A DNA stretch of 64,000 bases from Sipunculus nudus (lineage: Eukaryota; Annelida; Sipuncula; Golfingiida; Sipunculidae). A program made the position numbers and the translations under genes. How positions within the stretch are numbered: the first letter of the stretch is position 1; every line of letters begins with the position of its first letter. The stretch is taken from the NCBI GenBank assembly GCA_026874595.1, contig CM049322.1:29389340-29453339 (forward strand), written 5' to 3'. Shown one piece after another: positions 1-13,800 of this stretch. Under the pieces are notes generated by a model. That model searched no databases. It saw only the letters and a program-made list of their open reading frames with translations, and had not been told where the DNA came from.

Positions 1-119
1 CCTGGGCGCCCACGTCGCAAATTGCTAGCAATTTGCGGATACACCCCGGCCAATTTTTTTTTCTGGTAAATCCGCATATTGCTAGCAAATTGCTACTTTG
101 ACAACCAGGCCCCCTCTCT
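1..119 (+). repeat. Representative satellite monomer
   Basis: The next monomer repeats the same CCTGGGCGCCCACGTCG start at 120, giving a 119-bp period here. Two GCTAGC cores lie at 24-29 and 81-86, 57 bp apart, so the monomer looks like a diverged dimer of two halves of about 60 bp. Both halves begin with GCAAATTGCTAGCAA and then differ. The dimer origin is inference from that shared start. Confidence 0.8.
17..36. other. 20-bp perfect dyad, example copy
   Basis: GCAAATTGCTAGCAATTTGC equals its own reverse complement. It recurs in most monomers. Common variants change the centre (GCTAAC, GCTGGC, GCAAGC) or one arm (GCAATTCGC). The companion dyad in the second half of each monomer is imperfect and also reads as two direct copies of GCAAATTGCTA. 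Confidence 0.95.
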
Positions 120-1256
120 CCTGGGCGCCCACGTCGCAAATTGCTAACAATTTGCGGATATCCCCTGGCCAATTTTTTTTTCTGGTAAATCCGCAAATTG
201 CTAGCAAATTGCTACTTTGACAGCCAGGCCTCTCTCCTTGTCGCTCAGGTCACAAATTGCTAGCAATTTTCGGATACCCCCCGGCCAATTTTTTTTTTTT
301 TTCAGGTAAATCCGCAAATTGCTAGCAAATTGCTACTTTGACAGCCAGGCCCCTTCTCTCCTGGTCGATTAGGTTGCAAATTGCTAGCAATTTGCAGATA
401 CCCCAAGGCCAATATTTTTCCTGGTAAATCCGCAAATTGCTAGCAAATTGCTACTTTGACAGCCAGGCCCCTCTCTCCTTGTCGCTCAGGTCGCAAATTG
501 CAAGCAATTTTCCGATACCCCCCGGCCAATTTTTTTTCCTGGTAAATCCGCAAATTGCTAGCAAATTGCTACTTTGACAACCAGGCCCCCTCTCTCCTGG
601 TCGCTCAGGTCGCAAATTGCTAGCAATTCGCGGATACCCCCCGGCCAATTTTTTTTTTTTCTGGTAAATCCGCAAATTGCTAGCAAATTGCTACTTTGAC
701 AACCAGGCCCCCTCTCTCCTGGTCGCTCAGATCGCAAATTTCTAGCAATTTCCAGATACCACCCGGCCAATTTTTCTTTCTGGTAAATCCCCATATTGCT
801 AGCAAATTGCTACTTTGAGCAAATTGCTACTTTGACAGCCAGGCCCCCTCTCCCCGGTCTCCCAGCTCGCAAATTGCTAGCAATTTGCAGATACCCCCCG
901 GCCAATTTTTTTTTTTCTGGTAAATCCGCAAATTGCTAGCAAATTGCTACTTTGACAGCCAGGCCTCTCTCCTTGTCGCTCAGGTCGCAAATTGCTAGCA
1001 ATTTGCGGATACCCCCCGGCCAACTTTTTTTCAGGTAAATCCGCAAATTGCTAGCAAATTGCTACTTTGACAACCAGGCCCCCTCTCTCCTGGGCGCCCA
1101 CGTCGAAAATTGCTAGCAATTTGCGGATACCCCCTGGCCATTTTTTTTTCTGGTAAATCCGCAAATTGCTAGCAAATTGCTACTTTGACAACCAGGCCTC
1201 TCTCCTTGTCGCTCAGGTCACAAATTGCTAGCAATTTGCGGATACCCCCCGGCCAA

Positions 1257-1281
1257 TTTTTTTTTTTTTTTTCAGGTAAAT
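1257..1281 (+). other. Poly-T/CAG|GTAAAT junction, example copy
   Basis: A 16-T run (1257-1272) is followed directly by CAG (1273-1275) and GTAAAT (1276-1281). This places a 3' splice-acceptor-like tract and AG against a 5' donor-like GT, the arrangement of a recursive splice site. Other monomer types have CTG or CCTG in place of CAG and lose the acceptor AG. The donor-like part lacks G at +5. Splicing function is not shown. Confidence 0.5.
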
Positions 1282-1849
1282 CCGCAAATTGCTAGCAAAT
1301 TGCTACTTTGACAGCCAGGCCCCTTCTCTCCTGGTCGATTAGGTTGCAAATTGCTAGCAATTTGCAGATACCCCCCGGCCAATTTTTTTTCCTGGTAAAT
1401 CCGCAAATTGCTAGCAAATTGCTACTTTGACAACCATGGTGCAGGCCCCTTCTCTCCTGGTCGTTTAGGTCGCAAATTGCTAGCAATTTGCAGATACCCC
1501 CGGCCAATTTTTTTTTTCAGGTAAATCCGCAAATTGCTAGCAAATTGCTACTTTGACAACCAGACCCCTCTCTTCTGGGCGCCAAGGTCGGAAATTGCTA
1601 GCAATTTGCGGATACCCCCTGGGCAGTTTTTTTTTCTGGTAAATCCGCAAATTGCTAGCAAATTGCTACTTTGACAGCCAGGCCTCACTCCTTGTCGCTC
1701 AGGTCGCAAATTGCTAGCAATTTGCAGATACCCCCCTGGCCAATTTTCTTTTTCTGGTAAATCCGCAAATTGCTAGCAAATTGCTACTTTGACAACCAGG
1801 CCCCATCTCTCCTGGTCGCTCAGGTCGCAAATTGCTAGCAATTCGCGGA

Positions 1850-3535
1850 TACCCCCCGGCCAATTTTTTTTTTTTTCTGGTTAATCCGCAAATTGCTAGC
1901 AAATTGCTACTTTGACAACCAGGCCCCCTCTCTCCTGGGCGCCCACATCGCAAATTGCTAGCAATTCGCGGAAACCCCCCGGCCATTTTTTTTTTTTTCT
2001 GGTAAATCCGCAAATTGCTAGCAAATTGCTACTTTGACAACCAGGCCCCCTCTCTCCTGGTCTCCCAGGTCGCAAATTGCTGGCAATTTGCCGATACCCC
2101 CTGGCCAATTTTTTTTTTTTCTGGTAAATCCGCAAATAGCTAGCAAATTGCTACTTTGACAGCCAGGCCTCTCTCCTTGACGCTCAGGTCGCAAATTGCT
2201 AGCAATTCGCGGATACCCCCCGGCCAATTTTTTTTTTTCAGGTAAATCCGCAAATTGCTAGCAAATTGCTACTTTGACAACCAGGACCCCTCTCTCCTGG
2301 GCGCCCACGTCGCAAATTGCTAGCAATTTGCGGATACCCCCTGGCCAATTTTTTTTCTGGTAAATCCGCAAATTGCTAGCAAATTGCTACTTTGACAGCC
2401 AGGCCTCTCTCCTTGTCGCTCAGGTCACAAATTGCTAGCAATTTGCGGATACCCCCCGGCCAATTTTTTTTTTTTTTTCAGGTAAATCCGCAAATTGCTA
2501 GCAAATTGCTACTTTGACAACCAGGCCCCTTCTCTCCTCGTCGTTTAGGTTGCAAATTGCTAGCAATTTGCAGATACCCCCCGGCCAATTTTTTTCCCTG
2601 GTAAATCCGCAAATTGCTAGAAAATTGCTACTTTGACAACCAGGCCCCTTCTCTCCTGGTCGTTTAGGTCGCAAATTGCTAGCAATTCGCGGATACCCCC
2701 CGGCCAATTTTTTTTTTTTTTCTGGTTAATCCGCAAATTGCTAGCAAATTGCTACTTTGACAACCAGGCCCCCTCTCTCCTGGGCGCCCACATCGCAAAT
2801 TGCTAGCAATTCGCGGAAACCCCCCGGCCATTTTTTTTTTTCTGGTAAATCCGCAAATTGCTAGCAAATTGCTACTTTGACAACCAGGCCCCCTCTCTCC
2901 TGGTCTCCCAGGTCGCAAATTGCTGGCAATTTGCCGATACCCCCTGGCCAATTTTTTTTTTTTCTGGTAAATCCGCAAATAGCTAGCAAATTGCTACTTT
3001 GACAGCCAGGCCTCTCTCCTTGACGCTCAGGTCGCAAATTGCTAGCAATTCGCGGATACCCCCCGGCCAATTTTTTTTTTTTCAGGTAAATCCGCAAATT
3101 GCTAGCAAATTGCTACTTTGACAACCAGGACCCCTCTCTCCTGGGCGCCCACGTCGCAAATTGCTAGCAATTTGCGGATACCCCCTGGCCAATTTTTTTT
3201 TTTTCTGGTAAATCCGCAAATAGCTAGCAAATTGCTACTTTGACAGCCAGGCCTCTCTCCTTGTCGCTCAGGTCACAAATTGCTAGCAATTTGCGGATAC
3301 CCCCCGGCCAATTTTTTTTTTTTTTTCAGGTAAATCCGCAAATTGCTAGCAAATTGCTACTTTGACAACCAGGCCCCTTCTCTCCTCGTCGTTTAGGTTG
3401 CAAATTGCTAGCAATTTGCAGATACCCCCCGGCCAATTTTTTTCCCTGGTAAATCCGCAAATTGCTAGAAAATTGCTACTTTGACAACCAGGCTCCTTCT
3501 CTCCTGGTCGTTTAGGTCGCAAATTGCTAGCAATT
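1850..3535. repeat. Seven-monomer tandem duplication (843 bp)
   Basis: The monomer string around 1,850-2,690 recurs right after itself at an offset of 843 bp. Equivalent positions such as 2,135 and 2,978, and 2,227 and 3,070, keep that spacing. Distinctive variants are shared, including an AAATAGCTAGC second dyad and a GCTAGAAAATTGC variant in the later monomers. Confidence 0.8.
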
Positions 3536-5639
3536 TGCGGATACCCCCCGGCCAATTTTTTTTTTTTCAGGTAAATCCGCAAATTGCTAGCAAATTGCTA
3601 CTTTGACAACCGTGCCCCCTCTCTCCTGGGCGCCCAGGTCGCAAATTGCTAGCAATTTGCGGATACCCCCTGGCCAATTTTTTTTTTCTGGTAAATCCGC
3701 ATATTGCTAGCAAATTGCTACTTTGACAACCAGGCCCCCTCTCTCCTGGGCGCCCACGTCGCAAATTGCTAACAATTTGCGGATATCCCCTGGCCAATTT
3801 TTTTTTTTTTTCTGGTAAATCCGCAAATTGCTAGCAAATTGCTACTTTGACAGCCAGGCCTCTCTCCTTGTCGCTCAGGTCACAAATTGCTAGCAATTTG
3901 CGGATACCCCCCGGCCAATTTTTTTTTTTTTCAGGTAAATCCGCAAATTGCTAGCAAATTGCTACTTTGACAGACAGGCCCCTTCTCTCCTGGTCGATTA
4001 GGTTGCAAATTGCTAGCAATTTGCAGATACCCCAAGGCCAATTTTTTTTCCTGGTAAATCCGCAAATTGCTAGCAAATTGCTACTTTGACAGCCAGGCCC
4101 CTCTCTCCTTGTCGCTCAGGTCGCAAATTGCAAGCAATTTTCCGATACCCCCCGGCCAATTTTTTTTCCTGGTAAATCCGCAAATTGCTAGCAAATTGCT
4201 ACTTTGACAACCAGGCCCCCTCTCTCCTGGTCGCTAAGGTCGCAAATTGCTAGCAATTCGCGGATACCCCCCGGCCAATTTTTTTTTCTGGTAAATCCGC
4301 AAATTGCTAGCAAATTGCTACTTTGACAACCAGGCCCCCTCTCTCCTGGTCGCTCAGGTCGCAAATTTCTAGCAATTTGCAGATACCACCCGGCCAATTT
4401 TTCTTTCTGGTAAATCCCCATATTGCTAGCAAATTGCTACTTTGAGCAAATTGCTACTTTGACAGCCAGGCCCACTCTCCCCTGGTCTCCCAGCTCGCAA
4501 ATTGCTAGCAATTTGCAGATACCCCCCGGCCAATTTTTTTTTTTTCTGGTAAATCCGCAAATTGCTAGCAAATTGCTACTTTGACAACCAGGCCCCCTCT
4601 CTCCTGGGCGCCCACGTCGAAAATTGCTAGCAATTTGCAGATACCCCCGGCCAATTTTTTTTTTCAGGTAAATCCGCAAATTGCTAGCAAATTGCTACTT
4701 TGACAACCAGACCCCATCTCTCCTGGTCGCTCAGGTCGCAAATTGCTAGCAATTTGCAGATACCCCCCTGGCCAATTTTCTTTTTCTGGTAAATCCGCAA
4801 ATTGCTAGCAAATTGCTACTTTGACAACCAGGCCCCATCTCTCCTGGTCGCTCAGGTCGCAAATTTCTAGCAATTTCCCGATACCCCCCGGCCAATTTTT
4901 TTTCCTGGTAAATCCGCAAATTGCTAGCAAATTGCTACTTTGACAACCATGGTGCAGGCCCCTTCTCTCCTGGTCGTTTAGGTCGCAAATTGCTAGCAAT
5001 TTGCAGATACCCCCGGCCAATTTTTTTTTTCAGGTAAATCCGCAAATTGCTAGCAAATTGCTACTTTGACAACCAGACCCCTCTCTCCTTGGCGCCAAGG
5101 TCGGAAATTGCTAGCAATTTGCGGATACCCCCTGGGCAATTTTTTTTTCTGGTAAATCCGCAAATTGCTAGCAAATTGCTACTTTGACAGCCAGGCCTCT
5201 CTCCTTGTCGCTCAGGTCGCAAATTGCTAGCAATTTGCAGATACCCCCCTGGCCAATTTTTTTTTCTGGTAAATCCGCAAATTGCTAGCAAATTGCTACT
5301 TTGACAACCAGGCCCCCTCTCTCCTGGTCGCTCAGGTCGCAAATTGCTAGCAATTCGCGGATACCCCCCGGCCAATTTTTTTTTTTCTGGTAAATCCGCA
5401 AATTGCTAGCAAATTGCTACTTTGACAGCCAGGCCCCTTCTCTCCTGGTCGATTAGGTTGCAAATTGCTAGCAATTTGGAGATACCCCCCGGCCAATTTT
5501 TTTTCCCTGGTAAATCCGCAAATTGCTAGCAAATTGCTACTTTGACAACCAGGCCCCTTCTCTCCTGGTCGTTTAGGTTGCAAATTGCTAGCAATTTGCA
5601 GATACCCCCCTGCCAATTTTTTTCCCTGGTAAATCCGCA

Positions 5640-6420
5640 AATTGCTAGCAAATTGCTACTTTGACAACCAGGCCCCTTCTCTCCTGGTCGTTGAGGTCGC
5701 AAATTGCTAGCAATTTGCAGATACCCCCGGCCAATTTTTTTTTTTTTCAGGTAAATCCGCAAATTGCTAGCAAATTGCTACTTTGACAACCAGACCCCTC
5801 TCTCCTGGGCGCCCAGGTCGGAAATTGCAAGCAATTTGCGGATACCCCCTGGCCAATTTTTTTTTTCTAGTAAATCCGCAAATTGCTAGCAAATTGCTAC
5901 TTTGACAGCCAGGCCTCTCTCCTTGTCGCTCAGGTGGCAAATTGCTAGCAATTTGGAGATACCCCCCGGCCAATTTTTTTTCCCTGGTAAATCCGCAAAT
6001 TGCTAGCAAATTGCTACTTTGACAACCAGGCCCCTTCTCTCCTGGTCGTTTAGGTTGCAAATTGCTAGCAATTTGCAGATACCCCCGGCCAATTTTTTTC
6101 CCTGGTAAATCCGCAAATTGCTAGCAAATTGCTACTTTGACAACCAGGCCCCTTCTCTCCTGGTCGTTGAGGTCGCAAATTGCTAGCAATTTGCAGATAC
6201 CCCCGGCCAATTTTTTTTTTTTCAGGTAAATCCGCAAATTGCTAGCAAATTGCTACTTTGACAACCAGACCCCTCTCTCCTGGGCGCCCAGGTCGGAAAT
6301 TGCAAGCAATTTGCGGATACCCCCTGGCCAATTTTTTTTTCTAGTAAATCCGCAAATTGCTAGCAAATTGCTACTTTGACAGCCAGGCCTCTCTCCTTGT
6401 CGCTCAGGTGGCAAATTGCT
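5640..6420. repeat. Four-monomer tandem duplication (about 475 bp)
   Basis: A run containing the rare GCAAGCAATTTGC dyad variant followed by a CTAGTAAATCC variant appears near 5,791-5,880 and again near 6,266-6,350. The offset is about 475 bp. Neighbouring monomers match in type and order. Confidence 0.7.
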
Positions 6421-7989
6421 AGCAATTTGCAGATACCCCCCGGCCAATTTTTTTTTTTTTTTTCTGGTAAATCCGCAAATTGCTAGCAAATAGCTACTTT
6501 GACAACCAGGCCCCCTCTCTCCTGGTCTCCCAGGTCGCAAATTGCTGGCAATTTGCCGATACCCCCTGGCCAAATTTTTTTTTCTTCTGGTAAATCCGCA
6601 AATAGCTAGCAAATTGCTACTTTGACAGCCAGGCCTCTCTCCTTGTCGCTCAGGTCGCAAATTGCTAGCAATTCGCGGATACCCCCCGGCCAATTTTTTT
6701 TTTTTTTCAGGTAAATCCGCAAATTGCTAGCAAATTGCTACTTTTACAGCCAGGCCTCTCTCCTTGTCGCTCAGGTCACAAATTGCTAGCAATTTGCGGA
6801 TACCCCCCGGCCAATTTTTTTTTTTTTTCAGGTAAATCCGCAAATTGCTAGCAAATTGCTACTTTGACAACCAGGCCCCTTCTCTCCTCGTCGTTTAGGT
6901 TGCAAATTGCTAGCAATTTGCAGATACCCCCCGGCCAATTTTTTTCCCTGGTAAATCCGCAAATTGCTAGCATATTGCTACTTTGACAACCAGGCCCCTT
7001 CTCTCCTTGTCGTTTAGGTCGCAAATTGCTAGCAATTTGCGGATACCCCCCGGCCAATTTTTTTTTTTCAGGTAAATCCGCAAATTGCTAGCAAATTGCT
7101 ACTTTGACAGCCAGGCCCCTTCTCTCCTGGTCGATTAGGTTGCAAATTGCTAGCAATTTTCCGATACCCCCCGGCCAATTTTTTTTCCTGGTAAATCCGC
7201 AAATTGCTAGCAAATTGCTACTTTGACAACCATGGTGCAGGCCCCTTCTCTCCTGGTCGTTTAGGTCGCAAATTGCTAGCAATTTGCAGATACCCCCGGC
7301 CAATTTTTTTTTTCAGGTAAATCCGCAAATTGCTAGCAAATTGCTACTTTGACAACCAGACCCCTCTCTCCTTGGCGCCAAGGTCGGAAATTGCTAGCAA
7401 TTTGCGGATACCCCCTGGGCAATTTTTTTTTTCTGGTAAATCCGCAAATTGCTAGCAAATTGCTACTTTGACAGCCAGGCCTCTCTCCTTGTCGCTCAGG
7501 TCGCAAATTGCTAGCAATTTGCAGATACCCCCCTGGCCAATTTTTTTTTCTGGTAAATCCGCAAATTGCTAGCAAATTGCTACTTTGACAACCAGGCCCC
7601 CTCTCTCCTGGTCGCTCAGGTCGCAAATTGCTAGCAATTCGCGGATACCCCCCGGCCAATTTTTTTTTTTCTGGTAAATCCGCAAATTGCTAGCAAATTG
7701 CTACTTTGACAACCAGGCCCCCTCTCTCCTGGGCGCCGACGTCGCAAAATGCTAGCAATTTGCGGATACCCCCGTGGCCAATTTTTTTTTTTCTGGTAAA
7801 TCCGCAAATTGCTAGCAAATTGCTACTTTGACAGCCAGGCCTCTCTCCTTGTCGCTCAGGTCACAAATTGCTAGCAATTTGCGGATACCCCCCGGCCAAT
7901 TTTTTTTTTTTCAGGTTAATCCGCAAATTGCTAGCAAATTGCTACTTTGACAGCCAGGCCCCTTCTCTCCTGGTCGATTAGGTTGCAAA

Positions 7990-10900
7990 TTGCTAGCAAT
8001 TTGGAGATACCCCCCGGCCAATTTTTTTTTCCCTGGTAAATCCGCAAATTGCTAGCAAATTGCTACTTTGACAGCCAGGCCCCCTCTCTCCTGGGCGCCC
8101 ACGTCGCAAATTGCTAGCAATTCGCGGATACCCCCCGGCCAATTTTTTTTTTTTTCTGGTAAATCCGCAAATTGCTAGCAAATTGCTACTTTGACAACCA
8201 GGCCCCTTCTCTCCTGGTCGATTAGGTTGCAAATTGCTAGCAATTTGGAGATACCCCCCGGCCAATTTTTTTCCCTGGTAAATCCGCAAATTGCTAGCAA
8301 ATTGCTACTTTGACAACCAGGCCCCTTCTCTCCTGGTCGTTTAGGTTGCAAATTGCTAGCAATTTGCAGATACCCCCCGGCCAATTTTTTTCCCTGGTAA
8401 ATCCGCAAATTGCTAGCAAATTGCTACTTTGACAACCAGGCCCCTTCTCTCCTGGTCGTTGAGGTCGCAAATTGCTAGCAATTTGCAGATACCCCCGGCC
8501 AATTTTTTTTTTTTCAGGTAAATCCGCAAATTGCTAACAAATTGCTACTTTGACAACCAGACCCCTCTCTCCTGGGCGCCCAGGTCGGAAATTGCTAGCA
8601 ATTTGCGGATACCCCCTGGCCAATTTTTTTTTCTGGTAAATCCGCAAATTGCTAGCAAATTGCTACTTTGACAGCCAGGCCTCTCTCCTTGTCGCTGAGG
8701 TCGCAAATTGCTAGCAATTTGCAGATACCCCCCGGCCAATTTTTTTTTTTCTGGTAAATCCGCAAATTGCTAGCAAATTGCTACTTTGACAACAAGGCCC
8801 CCTCTCTCCTGGTCTCCCAGGTCGCAAATTGCTGGCAATTTGCCGATACCCCCTGGCCAATTTTTTTTTTTTCTGGTAAATCCGCAAATAGCTAGCAAAT
8901 TGCTACTTTGACAGCCAGGCCTCTCTCCTTGTCGCTCAGGTCGCAAATTGCTAGCAATTCGCGGATACCCCCCGGCCAATTTTTTTTTTTTTCAGGTAAA
9001 TCCGCAAATTGCTAGCAAATTGCTACTTTGACAGCCAGGCCTCTCTCCTTGTCGCTCAGGTCACAAATTGCTAGCAATTTGCGGATACCCCCCGGCCAAT
9101 TTTTTTTTTCAGGTAAATCCGCAAATTGCTAGCAAATTGCTACTTTGACAACCAGGCCCCTTCTCTCCTCGTCGTTTAGGTTGCAAATTGCTAACAATTT
9201 GCAGATACCCCCCGGCCAATTTTTTTCCCTGGTAAATCCGCAAATTGCTAGCAAATTGCTACTTTGACAACCAGGCCCCTTCTCTCCTGGTCGTTTAGGT
9301 CGCAAATTGCTAGCAATTTGCGGATACCCCCCGGCCAATTTTTTTTTTTTTTCAGGTAAATCCGCAAATTGCTAGCAAATTGCTACTTTGACAACCGTGC
9401 CCCCTCTCTCCTGGGCGCCCAGGTCGCAAATTGCTAGCAATTTGCGGATACCCCCTGGCCAATTATTTTTTCTGGTAAATCCGCAAATTGCTAGCAAATT
9501 GCTACTTTGACAACCAGGCCCCTTCTCTCCTCGTCGTTTAGGTTGCAAATTGCTAACAATTTGCAGATACCCCCCGGCCAATTTTTTTCCCTGGTAAATC
9601 CGCAAATTGCTAGCAAATTGCTACTTTGACAGCCAGGCCTCTCTCCTTGTCGCTCAGGTCGCAAATTGCTAGCAATTTGCGGATACCCCTTTTGCCAATT
9701 CTTTTTCAGGTAAATCCGCAAATTGCTAGCAAATTGCTACTTTGACAACCAGGCCCCCTCTCTCCTGGTCGCTCAGGTCGCAAATTGCTAGCAATTTGCG
9801 GATACCCCTTTTGCCAATTATTTTTTCTGGTAAATCCGCAAATTGCTAGCAAATTGCTACTTTGACAGCCAGGCCTCTCTCCTTGTCGCTCAGGTCGCGA
9901 ATTGCTAGCAATTTGCAGATACCCCCCTGGCCAATTTTTTTTTTTTTCTGGTAAATCCGCAAATTGCTAGCAATTTGCTACTTTGACAACCAGGCCCCCT
10001 CTCTCCTGGGCGCCCACGTCGCAAATTGCTAGCAATTCGCGGATACCCCCCGGCCAATTTTTTTTTTTTTCTGGTAAATCCGCAAATTGCTAGCAAATTG
10101 CTACTTTGACAACCAGGCCCCCTCTCTCCTTGTCGCTTAGGTCACAAATTGCTAGCAATTTGCGGATATCCCCCGGCCAATTTTTTTTTTTTCAGGTTAA
10201 TCCGCAAATTGCTAGCAAATTGCTACTTTGACAGCCAGGCCCCTTCTCTCCTGGTCGATTAGGTTGCAAATTGCTAGCAATTTGGAGATACCCCCCGGCC
10301 AATTTTTTTCCCTGGTAAATCCGCAAATTGCTAGCAAATTGCTACTTTGACAACCAGGCCCCTTCTCTCCTGGTCGTTTAGGTTGCAAATTGCTAGCAAT
10401 TTGCAGATACCCCCCGGCCAATTTTTTTCCCTGGTAAATCCGCAAATTGCTAGCAAATTGCTACTTTGACAACCAGGCCCCTTCTCTCCTGGTCGTTGAG
10501 GTCGCAAATTGCTAGCAATTTGCAGATACCCCCGGCCAATTTTTTTTTTTTCAGGTAAATCCGCAAATTGCTAACAAATTGCTACTTTGACAACCAGACC
10601 CCTCTCTCCTGGGCGCCCAGGTCGGAAATTGCTAGCAATTTGCGGATACCCCCTGGCCAATTTTTTTTTCTGGTAAATCCGCAAATTGCTAGCAAATTGC
10701 TACTTTGACAGCCAGGCCTCTCTCCTTGTCGCTGAGGTCGCAAATTGCTAGCAATTTGCAGATACCCCCCGGCCAATTTTTTTTTTTTTCTGGTAAATCC
10801 GCAAATTGCTAGCAAATTGCTACTTTGACAACAAGGCCCCCTCTCTCCTGGTCTCCCAGGTCGCAAATTGCTGGCAATTTGCCGATACCCCCTGGCCAAA

Positions 10901-13800
10901 TTTTTTTTTTTTTCTGGTAAATCCGCAAATAGCTAGCAAATTGCTACTTTGACAGCCAGGCCTCTCTCCTTGTCGCTCAGGTCGCAAATTGCTAGCAATT
11001 CGCGGATACCCCCCGGCCAATTTTTTTTTTTCAGGTAAATCCGCAAATTGCTAGCAAATTGCTACTTTGACAACCAGGCCCCTTCTCTCCTCGTCGTTTA
11101 GGTTGCAAATTGCTAACAATTTGCAGATACCCCCCGGCCAATTTTTTTCCCTGGTAAATCCGCAAATTGCTAGCAAATTGCTACTTTGACAACCAGGCCT
11201 CTTCTCTCCTGGTCGTTTAGGTCGCAAATTGCTAGCAATTTGCGGATATCCCCCGGCCAATTTTTTTTTTTTTTCAGGTAAATCCGCAAATTGCTAGCAA
11301 ATTGCTACTTTGACAACCGTGCCCCCTCTCTCCTGGGCGCCCAGGTCGCAAATTGCTAGCAATTTGCGGATACCCCCTGGCCAATTATTTTTTCTGGTAA
11401 ATCCGCAAATTGCTAGCAAATTGCTACTTTGACAACCAGGCCCCTTCTCTCCTCGTCGTTTAGGTTGCAAATTGCTAACAATTTGCAGATACCCCCCGGC
11501 CAATTTTTTTCCCTGGTAAATCCGCAAATTGCTAGCAAATTGCTACTTTGACAGCCAGGCCTCTCTCCTTGTCGCTCAGGTCGCAAATTGCAAGCAATTT
11601 GCGGATACCCCTTTTGCCAATTCTTTTTCAGGTAAATCCGCAAATTGCTAGCAAATTGCTACTTTGACAACCAGGCCCCCTCTCTCCTGGTCGCTCAGGT
11701 CGCAAATTGCTAGCAATTTGCGGATTCCCCCTTTGCCAATTATTTTTTCTGGTAAATCCGCAAATTGCTACGAATTGCTACTTTGACAGCCAGGCCTCTC
11801 TCCTTGTCGCTCAGGTCGCGAATTGCTAGCAATTTGCAGATACCCCCCTGGCCAATTTTTTTTTTTTCTGGTAAATCCGCAAATTGCTAGCAATTTGCTA
11901 CTTTGACAACCAGGCCCCCTCTCTCCTGGGCGCCCACGTCGCAAATTGCTAGCAATTCGCGGATACCCCCCGGCCAATTTTTTTTTTTTCTGGTAAATCC
12001 GCAAATTGCTAGCAAATTGCTACTTTGACAACCAGGCCCCCTCTCTCCTTGTCGCTTAGGTCACAAATTGCTAGCAATTTGCGGATATCCCCCGGCCAAT
12101 TTTTTTTTTCAGGTTAATCCGCAAATTGCTAGCAAATTGCTACTTTGACAGCCAGGCCCCTTCTCTCCTGGTCGATTAGGTTGCAAATTGCTAGCAATTT
12201 GGAGATACCCCCCGGCCAATTTTTTTCCCTGGTAAATCCGCAAATTGCTAGCAAATTGCTACTTTGACAACCAGGCCCCTTCTCTCCTGGTCGTTTAGGT
12301 TGCAAATTGCTAGCAATTTGCAGATACCCCCCGGCCAATTTTTTTCCCTGGTAAATCCGCAAATTGCTAGCAAATTGCTACTTTGACAACCAGGCCCCTT
12401 CTCTCCTGGTCGTTGAGGTCGCAAATTGCTAGCAATTTGCAGATACCCCCAGCCAATTTTTTTTTTTTCAGGTAAATCCGCAAATTGCTAACAAATTGCT
12501 ACTTTGACAACCAGACCCCTCTCTCCTGGGCGCCCAGGTCGGAAATTGCTAGCAATTTGCGGATACCCCCTGGCCAATTTTTTTTTTCTGGTAAATCCGC
12601 AAATTGCTAGCAAATTGCTACTTTGACAGCCAGGCCTCTCTCCTTGTCGCTGAGGTCGCAAATTGCTAGCAATTTGCAGATACCCCCCGGCCAATTTTTT
12701 TTTTTTCTGGTAAATCCGCAAATTGCTAGCAAATTGCTACTTTGACAACTAGGCCCCCTCTCTCCTGGTCTCCCAGGTCGCAAATTGCTGGCAATTTGCC
12801 GATACCCCCTGGCCAAATTTTTTTTTTTTCTTTTAAATCCGCAAATAGCTAGCAAATTGCTACTTTGACAGCCAGGCCTCTCTCCTTGTCGCTCAGGTCG
12901 CAAATTGCTCGCAATTCGCGGATACCCCCCGGCCAATTTTTTTTTTTTCAGGTAAATCCGCAAATTGCTAGCAAATTGCTACTTTGACAACCAGGCCCCC
13001 TCTCTCCTGGGCGCCCACGTCGCAAATTGCTAGCAATTTGCGAATACCCCCTGGCCAATTTTTTTTCTGGTAAATCCGCAAATTGCTAGCAAATTGCTAC
13101 TTTGACAGCCAGGCCTCTCTCCTTGTCGCTCAGGTCACAAATTGCTAGCAATTTGCGGATACCCCCCGGCCAATTTTTTTTTTTTCAGGTAAATCCGCAA
13201 ATTGCTAGCAAATTGCTACTTTGACAACCAGGCCCCTTCTCTCCTCGTCGTTTAGGTTGCAAATTGCTAACAATTTGCAGATACCCCCCGGCCAATTTTT
13301 TTCCCTGGTAAATCCGCAAATTGCTAGCAAATTGCTACTTTGACAACCAGGCCCCTTCTCTCCTGGTCGTTTAGGTCGCAAATTGCTAGCAATTTGCGGA
13401 TACCCCCCGGCCAATTTTTTTTTTTTTTCAGGTAAATCCGCAAATTGCTAGCAAATTGCTACTTTGACAACCGTGCCCCCTCTCTCCTGGGCGCCCAGGT
13501 CGCAAATTGCTAGCAATTTGCGGATACCCCCTGGCCAATTATTTTTTCTGGTAAATCCGCAAATTGCTAGCAAATTGCTACTTTGACAGCCAGGCCTCTC
13601 TCCTTGTCGCTCAGGTCGCAAATTGCTAGCAATTTGCGGATACCCCTTTTGCCAATTCTTTTTCAGGTAAATCCGCAAATTGCTAGCAAATTGCTACTTT
13701 GACAACCAGGCCCCCTCTCTCCTGGTCGCTCAGGTCGCAAATTTCTAGCAATTTGCGGATACCACCCGGCCAATTTTTTTTTCTGGTAAATCCGCATATT
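7990..13800. repeat. Higher-order block R, first copy
   Basis: Successive related strings of 16 to 18 monomers are visible. Equivalent points fall at 8,175, 10,212 and 12,129 (spacing 2,037 and 1,917 bp), and at 9,129, 11,051 and 13,205 (1,922 and 2,154 bp). The diagnostic monomer has CCCCTTTTGCCAATT in place of CCCCCGGCCAATT, followed by a short T-run (near 9,685, 11,610 and 13,645). Confidence 0.75.
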